Assembly (NCBI RefSeq): GCF_001955535.1
Contig: NZ_MPVN01000004.1
Span: 124,001 to 188,000 of the forward strand
DNA length: 64,000 nt
DNA from: Paenibacillus sp. FSL H7-0326
GTDB taxonomy: Bacteria > Bacillota > Bacilli > Paenibacillales > Paenibacillaceae
Reading direction: 5' to 3'
Shown: positions 35,057-43,584 of the stretch, one piece after another
Layout of the letters: each line of letters starts with the position of its first letter
Numbering within the stretch: the stretch's first letter is position 1
Position numbers and translations under genes: made by a program
The notes under the pieces: generated by a model
The model's database searches: none
Told to the model about the DNA's origin: nothing
The model's input: the letters and a program-made list of their open reading frames with translations, nothing else

Positions 35057-35808
35057 GCTTGAACACCGCCCAGCACGCCTTGGGTTTTCATAATATCGCT
35101 CAGGAAGGAGGATCTCGGCTGCTCGCCCTTATTCAGCTGCGAGTATATCTGTCCGTCCTTGATGAAGATGACCCGGCTGCAGTAGCTTGCCGCTACGGGG
35201 TCATGCGTAACCATAATGATCGTTGCCGCATGCTTCTCGTTCATGTCACTGAGCTTATTCAGCAGATCGGAGGCAGACTTCGAATCGAGCGCCCCTGTCG
35301 GCTCATCTGCAAAAATAATGCCTGGATCATGGATGAACGCTCTGGCAGCAGAGGTCCGCTGCTTCTGTCCGCCTGAAATCTCACTTGGGTATTTATCCGC
35401 CAGTTCATATATGCCAAGCTCGGATGCAACCGCCTTGAATTTCTCCAGCGCAGCCCGCTTGGATACGTTCTTGATGGATAGCGGAAGGAGTACATTTTCC
35501 TTAACCGTCAGTGTGTCGAGCAGATTATACTCTTGAAAAATAAAACCGAGATGGTTCTTGCGGAATTCAGCGAGATCCTTCTCCTTCATGCCTGTAAATT
35601 CCTTGCCCTCAATCTCTATGGTTCCCTCGCTCAGCTTGTCGATGGAGGACAGCACATTCAAGAGGGTGGTCTTGCCTGAGCCCGAGGCGCCCATGATGCT
35701 GACAAACTCTCCTTTGTTTACTTTCAGATCGATCCCTTTCAGCACTTCCTGCTTGTTGAATTTGTTGCCGTATATTTTGTGGATCTTGTTTGCTTCCAAT
35801 ATAACCAC
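35053..35808 (-). CDS. BceA-like ABC transporter ATP-binding protein
   Basis: This 251-residue ATPase of the MacB/BceA type has Walker [10 protein letters not shown], signature ISGGQKQRT, Walker [13 protein letters not shown] and H-loop MVTHDPVAA. It powers the BceB-like permease with which it overlaps by four bases. GTG at 35808 is taken as start because AAGGAG lies eight bases before it; a GTG at 35817 overlaps that site. The palindrome at 35894-35917 lies about 86 bases upstream and is the probable operator for the response regulator encoded further upstream. Confidence 0.93.
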   Translation of the reverse strand: MVILEANKIHKIYGNKFNKQEVLKGIDLKVNKGEFVSIMGASGSGKTTLLNVLSSIDKLSEGTIEIEGKEFTGMKEKDLAEFRKNHLGFIFQEYNLLDTLTVKENVLLPLSIKNVSKRAALEKFKAVASELGIYELADKYPSEISGGQKQRTSAARAFIHDPGIIFADEPTGALDSKSASDLLNKLSDMNEKHAATIIMVTHDPVAASYCSRVIFIKDGQIYSQLNKGEQPRSSFLSDIMKTQGVLGGVQA

Positions 35809-35893
35809 GGGTTTCACTCCTTATGTTCTTTATGAATCCATCTTACCTGGTTCACGTAAGATTCTCCTTCGATTCAGCGAACAAAGCACAAAA

Positions 35894-35917
35894 GCATGTG
35901 ACAATGTTGTCACATGC
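35894..35917. promoter_or_regulatory. Probable BceR-type operator upstream of the ABC genes
   Basis: GCATGTGACA-ATGT-TGTCACATGC is a perfect 10-bp inverted repeat with a 4-base spacer. Its core TGTGACA-N4-TGTCACA resembles the TnACA-N4-TGTAA boxes described for BceR-like regulators. It overlaps the stop codon of the kinase gene. On the minus strand TTTTGTG follows, so it could also act as a weak terminator. Confidence 0.7.
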
Positions 35918-36914
35918 CTGCAAGGTGATCGAAATCATTAGGAACAGGAAAGGTAAGATAGAAGGCCGTGCCATGCCCTACAGAAGACTGAACCTCTATA
36001 TGAATTCGAAGCGAATCAGCCGATTTCTGTGCCAAATACAGCCCCATTCCCGTAGCCGCGCTCTCCTGATGCCGGGTCGTTGAGGTGAAACCCCGATCGA
36101 AAATGCGGGGCAGATCCTTCGGATCAATGCCGCGGCCAAAATCCTGAATGGTCAGAATAACATGTCCATTCTCTTGCCGGCTCTCTACGATAATATCCGA
36201 AGCCTCACTGTATTTGACGGCATTGGTCAGGAGCTGACGAAGGATGAAGCCGAGCCATTTCGCATCCGTGAGCACCTGAGGCGCTTCCAGCGATACGTCA
36301 AAGCCGATTCCTTTTTGGATACACCAAGATTTCAAGTCCCGAATCTCCTTGTAGATGATCGGCTCAAGCGAGGTCTCCTCAATATACAGATCATTCTCGA
36401 TAAAAGGAATCCGCTTCTGGTGCAGCTGCTGATCCAGCAGATGGTGAATCCGCAGCCATTCGAACTGCAGCTGGTTCTTGAGCGTATCATCAGGCAGCCG
36501 GTCGATCATGAGCCTCATTGCCGTCAGGGGTGTCTTGACTTCGTGAATCCACGAGAGCAGTTCATCCTTCTCCTGCTCAAGGAGCAGAAGACGGCCGGAA
36601 GCTTCTTGTTTATAGTGCTGGGTCTGTAATGTCACTGCTTCCTCCACAATTTGCTCGAAGGGGCTCTCGGCATTCTTGAAGGCTGTAAGATCATAGGTGT
36701 GATTCCAGGCCTTCAACTGTTTGAAGAACTTGGTTTCCTTATGATACCGAATAAAGAGGAACAAAATACAGAGCATGGAGGACAGCAGTGTAATATACAA
36801 AATCGGCAGCAGTGGAACAGAGGCATCGATATAGGCGACGAACAGTGTCAGCAGCTGTAGGACGAGAATCAGCAGCAGCCAGCTGCGCCGTTCAATAAGA
36901 AACCCCCGAATCAT
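35910..36914 (-). CDS. BceS-like intramembrane-sensing histidine kinase
   Basis: This 334-residue kinase has two transmembrane helices (about 13-30 and 36-57) joined by only a few residues, the architecture of intramembrane-sensing kinases that take their signal from the BceAB transporter. The H-box is SWIHEVKTPLTAM (about residue 125), N-box QLLTNAVKYS, G1 DFGRGID, G2 ATGMGLYLAQK. ATG at 36914 overlaps the regulator stop as ATGA. Its C-terminal codons carry half of the palindromic operator of the next transcription unit. Confidence 0.93.
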   Translation of the reverse strand: MIRGFLIERRSWLLLILVLQLLTLFVAYIDASVPLLPILYITLLSSMLCILFLFIRYHKETKFFKQLKAWNHTYDLTAFKNAESPFEQIVEEAVTLQTQHYKQEASGRLLLLEQEKDELLSWIHEVKTPLTAMRLMIDRLPDDTLKNQLQFEWLRIHHLLDQQLHQKRIPFIENDLYIEETSLEPIIYKEIRDLKSWCIQKGIGFDVSLEAPQVLTDAKWLGFILRQLLTNAVKYSEASDIIVESRQENGHVILTIQDFGRGIDPKDLPRIFDRGFTSTTRHQESAATGMGLYLAQKSADSLRIHIEVQSSVGHGTAFYLTFPVPNDFDHLAGM

Positions 36915-37600
36915 GGGGCAGCCTCTTCCGTAGCCATGTAACCCTGTCCAACCTTGGTTTCGATATAAGCCCCAAGGCCGATGGTTTCGAGCTTCTTGCG
37001 CAGGCGGTTCACATTGACGGTGAGCGTGTTGTCGCTCACAAAATGCTCGTTGTCCCACAGGCTCTTGATCAGATCCTCTCGGCTGATGATTTGGTTCTTC
37101 TGCTCAATCAGCATCTTGAGGATGAACATCTCATTTTTCGTCAGCTCTGCCGTACCTTGATCATTAGAAATCGTGTTCTTCACATATTCTACGGTAGCTC
37201 CCCTCCAGGTCTTGAGCTGAGTCGGTTCTGTATTGTAATTGTAGACACGGCGGAGCGTAGCCTGGATCTTCGCGATAAGGACATCGAAATGGAACGGCTT
37301 CTGAATAAAGTCGTCAGCACCGAGCTGCATAGACATCACCATATCCGTCGGATGATCACGGGAGGACAGAAAGATGATGGGAACGTTGGAGTGGGACCGA
37401 ATCATGCGGCACCAATGAAACCCGTCGAACTTGGGAAGCTGGATGTCGATGATGACTAGATCGGGCTGGATTTCTGCAAACTCCTGCATGACCTTATCAA
37501 AGTTTTGTACACCGTATGTATCATAAGACCACTGCGATAAACGATCTTTTATCTCCTGAAACAAGGTCAGATCATCCTCGATGAGCATGATTGTGAACAT
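36911..37600 (-). CDS. BceR-like OmpR-family response regulator
   Basis: This 229-residue regulator has a receiver with EDD at the start (MLIEDD), phosphoacceptor Asp in LVIIDIQLPKFDG, Ser in FLSSRD and Lys in IQKPFHFD, and a C-terminal winged helix (about 130-227) containing WDNEHFVSDNTLTVNVNRLR, a typical BceR recognition region. The start is taken at ATG 37600, with GGTGA upstream; a frame start at 37615 is possible. Overlap with the kinase indicates one operon. The likely target is the palindrome at 35894-35917. Confidence 0.92.
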   Translation of the reverse strand: MFTIMLIEDDLTLFQEIKDRLSQWSYDTYGVQNFDKVMQEFAEIQPDLVIIDIQLPKFDGFHWCRMIRSHSNVPIIFLSSRDHPTDMVMSMQLGADDFIQKPFHFDVLIAKIQATLRRVYNYNTEPTQLKTWRGATVEYVKNTISNDQGTAELTKNEMFILKMLIEQKNQIISREDLIKSLWDNEHFVSDNTLTVNVNRLRKKLETIGLGAYIETKVGQGYMATEEAAP

Positions 37601-37781
37601 ATGACAAGTCACCACGTTTCTCTATAGATTACTATAGCCAGTGTATCGGAAATTGTTTGCTGATTAAAGTGAGGGCCTTTTTGATGAAGCATACTCAAAT
37701 TGAATCGGGTACCAGGTTCAATTTGCTGTAACGGGTTAATAATGAGCATACGTACTACTTTACAGAAAAGAGGGCTGCATC

Positions 37782-37910
37782 ATGGTAAACAAAGATACAC
37801 AAAACAATGAAGAAGATAAAGCGATCCGTGATGATGAACCGGACCAATTTGAGCAAACCGGCGGGAAGGCTGGCGCGGACGAAGAGAAGTCTGAGCAAAG
37901 CAACGCGTAA
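37782..37910 (+). CDS. Small acidic protein, 42 residues
   Basis: A short open frame begins MVNKDTQNNEEDKAIRDDE, ends in GADEEKSEQSNA and contains 14 acidic residues, no Cys and no hydrophobic segment. AGAGGG lies seven bases before the ATG, and a strong terminator follows within 20 bases, so it is very likely expressed as its own unit. It looks disordered. I do not recognise a family; small acidic proteins of this kind occur in Bacillales and some are spore-associated, but nothing here shows that. Confidence 0.7.
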   Translation: MVNKDTQNNEEDKAIRDDEPDQFEQTGGKAGADEEKSEQSNA

Positions 37911-37928
37911 GTTAAGTGCCAAACACCA

Positions 37929-37966
37929 AACACCCTTTCGTGTATAAGACGAGAGGGTGTTTTTTG
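37929..37966 (+). terminator. Terminator of the 42-residue protein gene
   Basis: AACACCCT...AGGGTGTT with inner TTCGT/ACGA pairing and six T. It is 78 bases from the convergent multicopper oxidase stop. Confidence 0.88.
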
Positions 37967-37988
37967 ATGAAGTGAGTCAGCCTTATGC

Positions 37989-39428
37989 TTACTCCACAAT
38001 AACACTGGCTTCCATACTCGGGTGGGTAGCACAGTAGTAGTTGTAAACGCCTTTTTCATGGAAGGTATAGCTGAACTCCTCCCCAGGTGCGAGGTGACGG
38101 CTGTCAAAGGTGCCTCCTATATCCGTCACCGTATGAAAGACAGGGTCCTGGTTCTCCCAGGTGACGGTTGTTCCGGCTTTGATTCGGAGCTCTTTCACGG
38201 AATATTTCATGTGGCTGATTGCTACCATAGCTCCTTCCCGGGACTCTTCCAAGGGGGAGACAGGGTTTGCAGCGGCTCCTGCTCCTGTTATGCTGCTAGG
38301 GTGTTCATTCTCGTTTTGCTCCTCAAGTTCACCATTCTTCCCATGCCCTTCATGTCCTGGCGCCGGTCCTTGATCACCGATCATGACCATCGTATGCATA
38401 CCGCCGGGATAGACTCCATTGTTCGTATTGTCAACGATGTTATGGCTGTGGAAGGGGTAGGCTCCTTCCTGGGTGAATGTGATTAACAGGTCGTAGCGCT
38501 CGCCGGGCCCGATATTTACCGTGTCCTTCTCAAGCGGGGCAGGCAGCGGCCTGCCGTCAGATGCGATCACCTGAAAATGATGTCCATGCAGATGCATGGC
38601 ATGAGGCCGGTATCCCGAGTTGATGATGCGGACGAGTACCTTCTCCCCGAGCTTGCCTGTGATCAGCGTACCTGGGTCTTTCTCCGTATCAGGATAGGCC
38701 TTGCCGTTGATTGTAAAATAGGTAGGCTTGAAGTCAGTACGATCATACTTCTTGCCCTCCTGCACGGCCTTGTGCCATACCGGATCAATCTCGTTCAGTA
38801 CGAAAGTATATTCTTTATCGTATTTCGGACCACTGGTCCAAGCCTCATTAGCTCCGTCCTTTGCTTTGACAATAAAAGCCCCGGTCATTCCCATCTGCAG
38901 ATGCTCAATCGTATCGACATGACAGTGATAGAAATAGGTTCCTGCATGATCGGCCTTGAATCTATAGGTATAGCTGTCTCCCACAAGCAAATCCTTGGAG
39001 GTGTGCGGCACACCGTCGTTTGCCTGATCCGTATCGAGCCCATGAAAATGAATCGTATGCCCGACCTGCTTAATCCCCTTCTGGGAGGTACCCAGATTGG
39101 TCAAGGTCACCTCTACCTGATCTCCTTCATTAACGGTGAGAGTAGGGGCAGGATATCCGGCAGTCCCCTTTGCTTGTTGCTCACTATATCCCCACACATA
39201 TACAGATGTCTCATCAGGGAGCTTGAGAGTGCCGTCCGTGGCATAGAGGTGAAAACGTTTGGTCTCCGGAAGAGACGTATTCATCTCGCTCGGACGTTGG
39301 AAAGCGGCGGCAGCAGAAGAACTAGGCTCCAATCCGGTCATTATATTTATCATCGAAAATAAAACCATAACAATGAGCAGGATAGTGCCTGTACGGAACA
39401 GAAGTGCTTTATTGGATGAATTTATCAT
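37989..39428 (-). CDS. Two-domain multicopper oxidase fused to a plastocyanin-like domain
   Basis: This 479-residue exported enzyme has a signal anchor at residues 10-33. Copper motifs are HFH at 127-129, HCH at 168-170 with His176 and Met181, HLHGHH at 279-284 and HSH at 327-329. The four H-x-H pairs make a trinuclear centre, while the type 1 copper Cys (169) lies in the first cupredoxin domain and the second has Ser instead, so it is the type C two-domain arrangement. After a linker rich in His, Gly and Glu (350-400) a third cupredoxin domain carries its own type 1 site (His432, Cys466, His469, Met472). It probably oxidises phenols or metal ions outside the cell; the extra domain may bring electrons. 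Confidence 0.9.
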   Translation of the reverse strand: MINSSNKALLFRTGTILLIVMVLFSMINIMTGLEPSSSAAAAFQRPSEMNTSLPETKRFHLYATDGTLKLPDETSVYVWGYSEQQAKGTAGYPAPTLTVNEGDQVEVTLTNLGTSQKGIKQVGHTIHFHGLDTDQANDGVPHTSKDLLVGDSYTYRFKADHAGTYFYHCHVDTIEHLQMGMTGAFIVKAKDGANEAWTSGPKYDKEYTFVLNEIDPVWHKAVQEGKKYDRTDFKPTYFTINGKAYPDTEKDPGTLITGKLGEKVLVRIINSGYRPHAMHLHGHHFQVIASDGRPLPAPLEKDTVNIGPGERYDLLITFTQEGAYPFHSHNIVDNTNNGVYPGGMHTMVMIGDQGPAPGHEGHGKNGELEEQNENEHPSSITGAGAAANPVSPLEESREGAMVAISHMKYSVKELRIKAGTTVTWENQDPVFHTVTDIGGTFDSRHLAPGEEFSYTFHEKGVYNYYCATHPSMEASVIVE

Positions 39429-39480
39429 ATATTGTTCCTTTCCCCTTGAAATTGGGTATATGTAACAGAGATAATAAATC

Positions 39481-39505
39481 GAAACATTTGATCACAAGAA
39501 ACGTC
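39481..39505 (+). promoter_or_regulatory. Possible ECF sigma-type promoter
   Basis: GAAAC (39481-39485), 16 bases, then CGTC (39502-39505) matches the layout of extracytoplasmic-function sigma promoters in Bacillales, 57 bases before the LRR protein start. Short motifs of this kind occur by chance. Confidence 0.35.
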
Positions 39506-39561
39506 CATATATTTAGGATTCTGGCTTTCAGTTTAAGCAAACAGGGGGAGGAATATGCGTA

Positions 39562-40935
39562 GTGAGGAAATACATATCCAGCATACTTATTTTCTTAATC
39601 ATCAGTATAAGTGTTGTCGGACAATCCTCCTTAGCCGCAGCGTACACCGAAGAGATATTTATTGAAGATGAGGCACTGTCCTATGGACTGAAGTCAATAC
39701 TTAATAAGCCGGTTGACGAGCCGCTCACGACAGAAGATTTGGCTTCCTTGACGGTCGTTGATCTGCGGAGCTTGGGAATTAAGAGTCTGGCTGGACTGGA
39801 GCACGCGGTAAATATGACCCATCTGAGGCTCTCTGGCAATGAAATATCGGATCTTGCACCTATAAGTGGAATAAAGACTTTGCGGGAAGTCGATGTAAGG
39901 AGTAACTATATTACTTCAATAGAGGAGTTAGCAGCACTTACGGATTTAGGAAGACTGTACATAAGCAATAATGGAGTTGCATCCATTGAGGTCGTCAGAA
40001 ACTTTCCTCGGCTACATACGCTTCTGATCAGCGGCAATCCGGTAGATCGTCTGGATGCACTGGAAGAAGCCAAGGCATTAAGCTGGCTGGAAGCGACCGA
40101 CAATGGAATTACAGATATTTCGGTGCTGGCTGAGCTTCCGGCCCTTCGGTATATTCAGCTGGACAATAATGAGATCGAGGATTTGTCCCCTCTTGAGCAT
40201 TTGACAGAGACCCTTGAGGGAATCAGTATGAATAATAATGAAGTCACCGATTTAACACCACTTGCGAGCCTGACGAACTTAAGATCCATCCAGCTGGCCA
40301 ATAACCAGATCTATGATCTGGCACCACTGGCAGATTTGGCAGAGCTCAGCGAGCTGCAGCTGTCAGGCAATCGAATATGGGATATTTCGCCCCTTGCAGA
40401 TCATGACTTTATCTATTATCCGGCAAACCAGGTTGGAAACGTGCTGGAATACTATTCTTTGGGGCTCGCTGACAACTATCTGGACTTAAGCGAAGGAAGC
40501 GATACATTAGATATTTTTGAGAAAATAACGGCGAATGACAAAGACAAACGATCCCAAGGCGAGCTGCAGCGCTTAATCATTGGATCAAGCACAGCCTATG
40601 CCGGCAGCATGGAATTTTCTTTGGAAAGTGCCCCGTATATAAGCGATAACCGCACCTATGTACCGCTTCGGTTTGCAGCAGAACAGCTGGGGGCAGTTGT
40701 TGAGTGGAATCAAGATCTTAGAGAAGCGACGATCCAGGCTGGAGACACAACGATTCGCTGGGCAGAGGGAAGCAGGCAGGTGGATGTGAATGGCAGGATT
40801 GAACGGTATGATGTCCCGCTCATGCAGCAGCATGGCCGTTTGTTCGTTCCTGTCCGCTTCATATCCGAACAGCTGAATGCGGATACGGCCTTTATCAACG
40901 AAACGAAGACAGCCCTCATTTTCAATAAGGAATAA
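39562..40935 (+). CDS. Secreted leucine-rich-repeat protein with copper amine oxidase N-terminal-like domain
   Basis: This 457-residue protein has a signal peptide (1-30, ending AAAYT). Residues 55-290 hold about ten 22-residue bacterial leucine-rich repeats of the internalin type (L-x2-L-x-L-x2-N-x-I-x-DLAPL). Residues 335-457 form the copper amine oxidase N-terminal (stalk) domain, with YVPLRFAAEQLGA and FVPVRFISEQL, very common in Paenibacillus exported proteins. No LPxTG or SLH anchor is present. GTG at 39562 follows GGGGGAGG. A protein-binding role at the surface is inferred. A possible ECF promoter precedes it. Confidence 0.88.
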   Translation: MRKYISSILIFLIISISVVGQSSLAAAYTEEIFIEDEALSYGLKSILNKPVDEPLTTEDLASLTVVDLRSLGIKSLAGLEHAVNMTHLRLSGNEISDLAPISGIKTLREVDVRSNYITSIEELAALTDLGRLYISNNGVASIEVVRNFPRLHTLLISGNPVDRLDALEEAKALSWLEATDNGITDISVLAELPALRYIQLDNNEIEDLSPLEHLTETLEGISMNNNEVTDLTPLASLTNLRSIQLANNQIYDLAPLADLAELSELQLSGNRIWDISPLADHDFIYYPANQVGNVLEYYSLGLADNYLDLSEGSDTLDIFEKITANDKDKRSQGELQRLIIGSSTAYAGSMEFSLESAPYISDNRTYVPLRFAAEQLGAVVEWNQDLREATIQAGDTTIRWAEGSRQVDVNGRIERYDVPLMQQHGRLFVPVRFISEQLNADTAFINETKTALIFNKE

Positions 40936-40962
40936 ATCCATCCATTTCATTCTTTTGTTGTG

Positions 40963-40987
40963 AACCCTCATCTTGCTGATGGGGGTT
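40963..40987. terminator. Hairpin between convergent genes
   Basis: AACCCTCATC and GATGGGGGTT form a 10-bp stem with one G-T pair and a 5-base loop, between the LRR gene stop and the lipoprotein stop at 41013. Confidence 0.6.
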
Positions 40988-41012
40988 TGCTTGTTCGCAT
41001 TGGATCTACTTT

Positions 41013-41600
41013 CTAGTCCATGGTAGCGATGATCCACCTGTCCTCTTCTGTCCCCTTCTCCGGAATCAATGTATATTCAAAAGATCCATAGGTGACTTCT
41101 TCTTTCATCTGAATGGCATAGCTTACTGCAATTTGGATTCTTTTCTCCTTCTCCAAATAAGTGATTGAATCAACAGATTGGAACTCAATCGCTTCTCCAT
41201 CCGTGTGCAGATAGGCTAATAAATTCAGATTTTGTTCCACTACATCCTCGGACATTCCTTCTGAGAAGCCTTCTGAATCATTGCTGACGATCGCTTCCAT
41301 ATTGCGCTGGATGGTCTCCGCCATGTCCAATGTAAAAAAATCCTGTACATAACCTGCCATATCTATAGAGACACCTTCTTGAAATTTAGTGGGATCAGAG
41401 GGGGCGGACCTTTCAAATATAATCGTTTGTTCTTCAGCCTCCGGCTGCTCTGCTGGAACAGTTTTTGGCGCTGTTTCTGTCGCATTAACAGGGTCGGGAA
41501 GATCAGGAGTCGAAGTCTCCGTCTCTGCTTGACTACATCCAGTGATCCATAGTAACACTGCGGCGCTTGCTGCATAGAGGATAATTCGGCTTTTTTTCAT
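41013..41600 (-). CDS. Lipoprotein of unknown function
   Basis: This 195-residue lipoprotein has signal MKKSRIILYAASAAVLLW and lipobox ITGC with acylated Cys22. A Thr/Glu/Pro-rich spacer (23-60) is followed by a mixed alpha-beta domain of about 130 residues that ends with a YTLIPEKGTEEDRWIIATMD strand pair; this resembles NTF2-like or DUF-type exported domains, but I cannot assign it. AAAGGAG lies 11 bases before the ATG. It is divergent from the copper-amine-oxidase-N lipoprotein and could share its control region. Confidence 0.75.
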   Translation of the reverse strand: MKKSRIILYAASAAVLLWITGCSQAETETSTPDLPDPVNATETAPKTVPAEQPEAEEQTIIFERSAPSDPTKFQEGVSIDMAGYVQDFFTLDMAETIQRNMEAIVSNDSEGFSEGMSEDVVEQNLNLLAYLHTDGEAIEFQSVDSITYLEKEKRIQIAVSYAIQMKEEVTYGSFEYTLIPEKGTEEDRWIIATMD

Positions 41601-41806
41601 CTGTATAACGACTCCTTTTGATTTAATTAATACTTCTACTGACGCCGGCGTTCTACATAAAGTTGCAATAGAATCTTTATTACATCATGCCGAAAATATT
41701 AATATTTTCATGAAAAACAGAGGAATATGATAGATTGTCGACTATTGTCATCATTTCTCAACAATTGATACACAAGGATATATAGGCATTTTTTTAAAAA
41801 AATAGG

Positions 41807-41835
41807 TTTACATATTTTCCCTCTAAATATAGTAT
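41807..41835 (+). promoter_or_regulatory. Sigma-A promoter before the ATT-started lipoprotein gene
   Basis: TTTACA (41807-41812), 17-base spacer, TAGTAT (41830-41835). It places transcription start near 41842, about 30 bases before the ribosome binding site AAGGGGGAG, supporting initiation near 41874-41877. Confidence 0.65.
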
Positions 41836-41876
41836 GAAGGAGTACGTCCATAACGTTTAAGGGGGAGAGCAATATT

Positions 41877-43385
41877 ATTAATCGTAAATCGTTTAAGTGG
41901 CTCGCCGCGCCACTCATTTTCATGCTGGTCGTATTGACAGGCTGTCAGTCAGTAGGTGGATTTGATGTCAATTCAGCCATACTAGGAAGCAAGGAAAAAT
42001 TATATCAGCCGATGGAATCCCGTCAGACACTCGATCTGGAAGTTACACCGTCTGCGAATGCAACTGCGGAAGATAAGGAAATGATAGACCTATTGAACTC
42101 CATTTCCGTACATATTGACAGTGCCAAATCGGAAGATATGGATCATGCTTCGGTTACAGGCTCTGTATACTATTCGGATAATGAAATTCCATTCCTCTTC
42201 AGCATGGATAAAGCCGGGTTTGCTCTTGATATTGAGGGTGCAGAGAAGCCGGTCTACTTCTCGCTTGGGGAAGAGATAGAAACACCAGAGATGACAGAAT
42301 ATTATGAGCAGGTAGAGGATGTAACCTGGGAATTGGCGAGCTTCTTGGTGAAGCATTTGCCTAATCCAGACACCATCTCGGTTGCAAAGGCACAAGAGAC
42401 AGTTAATGGAGAGCAGCTTGACCTCACTCAGCTTCATGTGGAACTCAGCGGTACAGAGATGGTCGAGCTTATCCGTCCGTTCCTGACTTCTATTGCTGAG
42501 GATGAAGAAGGCTTGAAGCAGCTCATTGGCAATCTCTACGATGCCATCTCAGTTATGTTTGTTGCGATCGAAGCGGAAGATGAGTCACTGGAAGGAGCTT
42601 CGGAGTTCCTGTCTCCGGAATCCAAGGATACGACGGTAGCGATGATTCATGGCGCGATCACGGGTTATCTGGATGAGTTCCTTTTGGATTATGATCAAGA
42701 AGTTGAGAAATTGTTCAATGAAACACCAGAGCTGAAGACCGTATTTGGCGATGATACGAATCTTACAGTAGATTATTATTTCGACAGCGAGCTGAATGCC
42801 CGCAAATCAGATATGGAGCTGAAGGTAGCCATTCCCGAATCGGATGAACTGCCTGTCAGTGAAATCAAGCTTGTAAATACCTCTGAGATCTGGAACTACG
42901 GAACAGAAGTCAAGGCAGATCAGGTCGATACTTCGAGTGGCGTTCTTGATGTGATGTACGGTGAAGCAACGACAGGCGAAATTCTTCGTAATTTTGAAGG
43001 ATCCGCACCAGTGCATGAGCTGCTGCTGAACTCCGGTATGACCAGCATGTACACTTATCTTGATCCGGAAGACGAGTACTACGGATTGGTGAATCACGAC
43101 GGTACTGGATTTGTAGCCCTTCGTTATTTTGCAGACCAGTTTGAAGCGGATGTGAAATGGACCAAAGGCTCGAATCAGATTGTGGTGACGAATGACCTGA
43201 CACTGGAACAGTCCACTTATACGCTGGGCTCTAAACAAGCTGTCGTCAATGGAGAGAAGGTAACCTTGCCTTCTGCACCTTATACGGAGCATGGGATGGT
43301 CTATGTTCCACTGCGTTCCATTGCAGAAGCACTGGATGCAACGGTTACGTTTGAAGACGGCTGGTATGCCGTAGAGCGCATGTAA
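41877..43385 (+). CDS. Lipoprotein with copper amine oxidase N-terminal-like domain; apparent ATT start
   Basis: The frame is open from 41838 and codes for a textbook lipoprotein signal: INRKSFKWLAAPLIFMLVVL then TGC, with the lipobox Cys at residue 23. No ATG, GTG or TTG exists between the upstream stop (41835) and ATG 41922, which would delete the basic N-terminus and most of the hydrophobic core. AAGGGGGAG at 41859-41867 points to ATT at 41877 (or 41874) as initiator. The mature part (about 480 residues) has a long alpha-beta domain of unknown fold, then a copper amine oxidase N-like domain (about 400-500; FVALRYFADQFEADVKW and YVPLRSIAEALDATV). ATT starts are rare (infC is the known case) and usually limit expression. 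Confidence 0.82.
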   Translation: MNRKSFKWLAAPLIFMLVVLTGCQSVGGFDVNSAILGSKEKLYQPMESRQTLDLEVTPSANATAEDKEMIDLLNSISVHIDSAKSEDMDHASVTGSVYYSDNEIPFLFSMDKAGFALDIEGAEKPVYFSLGEEIETPEMTEYYEQVEDVTWELASFLVKHLPNPDTISVAKAQETVNGEQLDLTQLHVELSGTEMVELIRPFLTSIAEDEEGLKQLIGNLYDAISVMFVAIEAEDESLEGASEFLSPESKDTTVAMIHGAITGYLDEFLLDYDQEVEKLFNETPELKTVFGDDTNLTVDYYFDSELNARKSDMELKVAIPESDELPVSEIKLVNTSEIWNYGTEVKADQVDTSSGVLDVMYGEATTGEILRNFEGSAPVHELLLNSGMTSMYTYLDPEDEYYGLVNHDGTGFVALRYFADQFEADVKWTKGSNQIVVTNDLTLEQSTYTLGSKQAVVNGEKVTLPSAPYTEHGMVYVPLRSIAEALDATVTFEDGWYAVERM

Positions 43386-43412
43386 TAGCACGACACTGTA
43401 ACATGAGCACTG

Positions 43413-43455
43413 AGCTGTTCAATGCTGCCGATGGCGGTATTGAACAGCTTTTTTT
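43413..43455 (+). terminator. Terminator of copper-amine-oxidase-N lipoprotein gene
   Basis: AGCTGTTCAAT and ATTGAACAGCT form an 11-bp stem, followed by seven T. Confidence 0.9.
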
Positions 43456-43584
43456 GTAGCTGCTGTACGGTCGGCAAAATAGAGGCCAGAGATTGAGACA
43501 GTGAGGATCGGAGACGGAATAAGTCCATGTTTTGTCGGGGGCGAATACTCTATAATGGCTAGGCAAGTAGGGAGGAGGAGAGGT

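Noticed and set aside
43139-43203. Copper binding by the copper-amine-oxidase-N domains
   Set aside because: This domain is the stalk of copper amine oxidases and carries no copper ligands here; the name does not imply oxidase activity.
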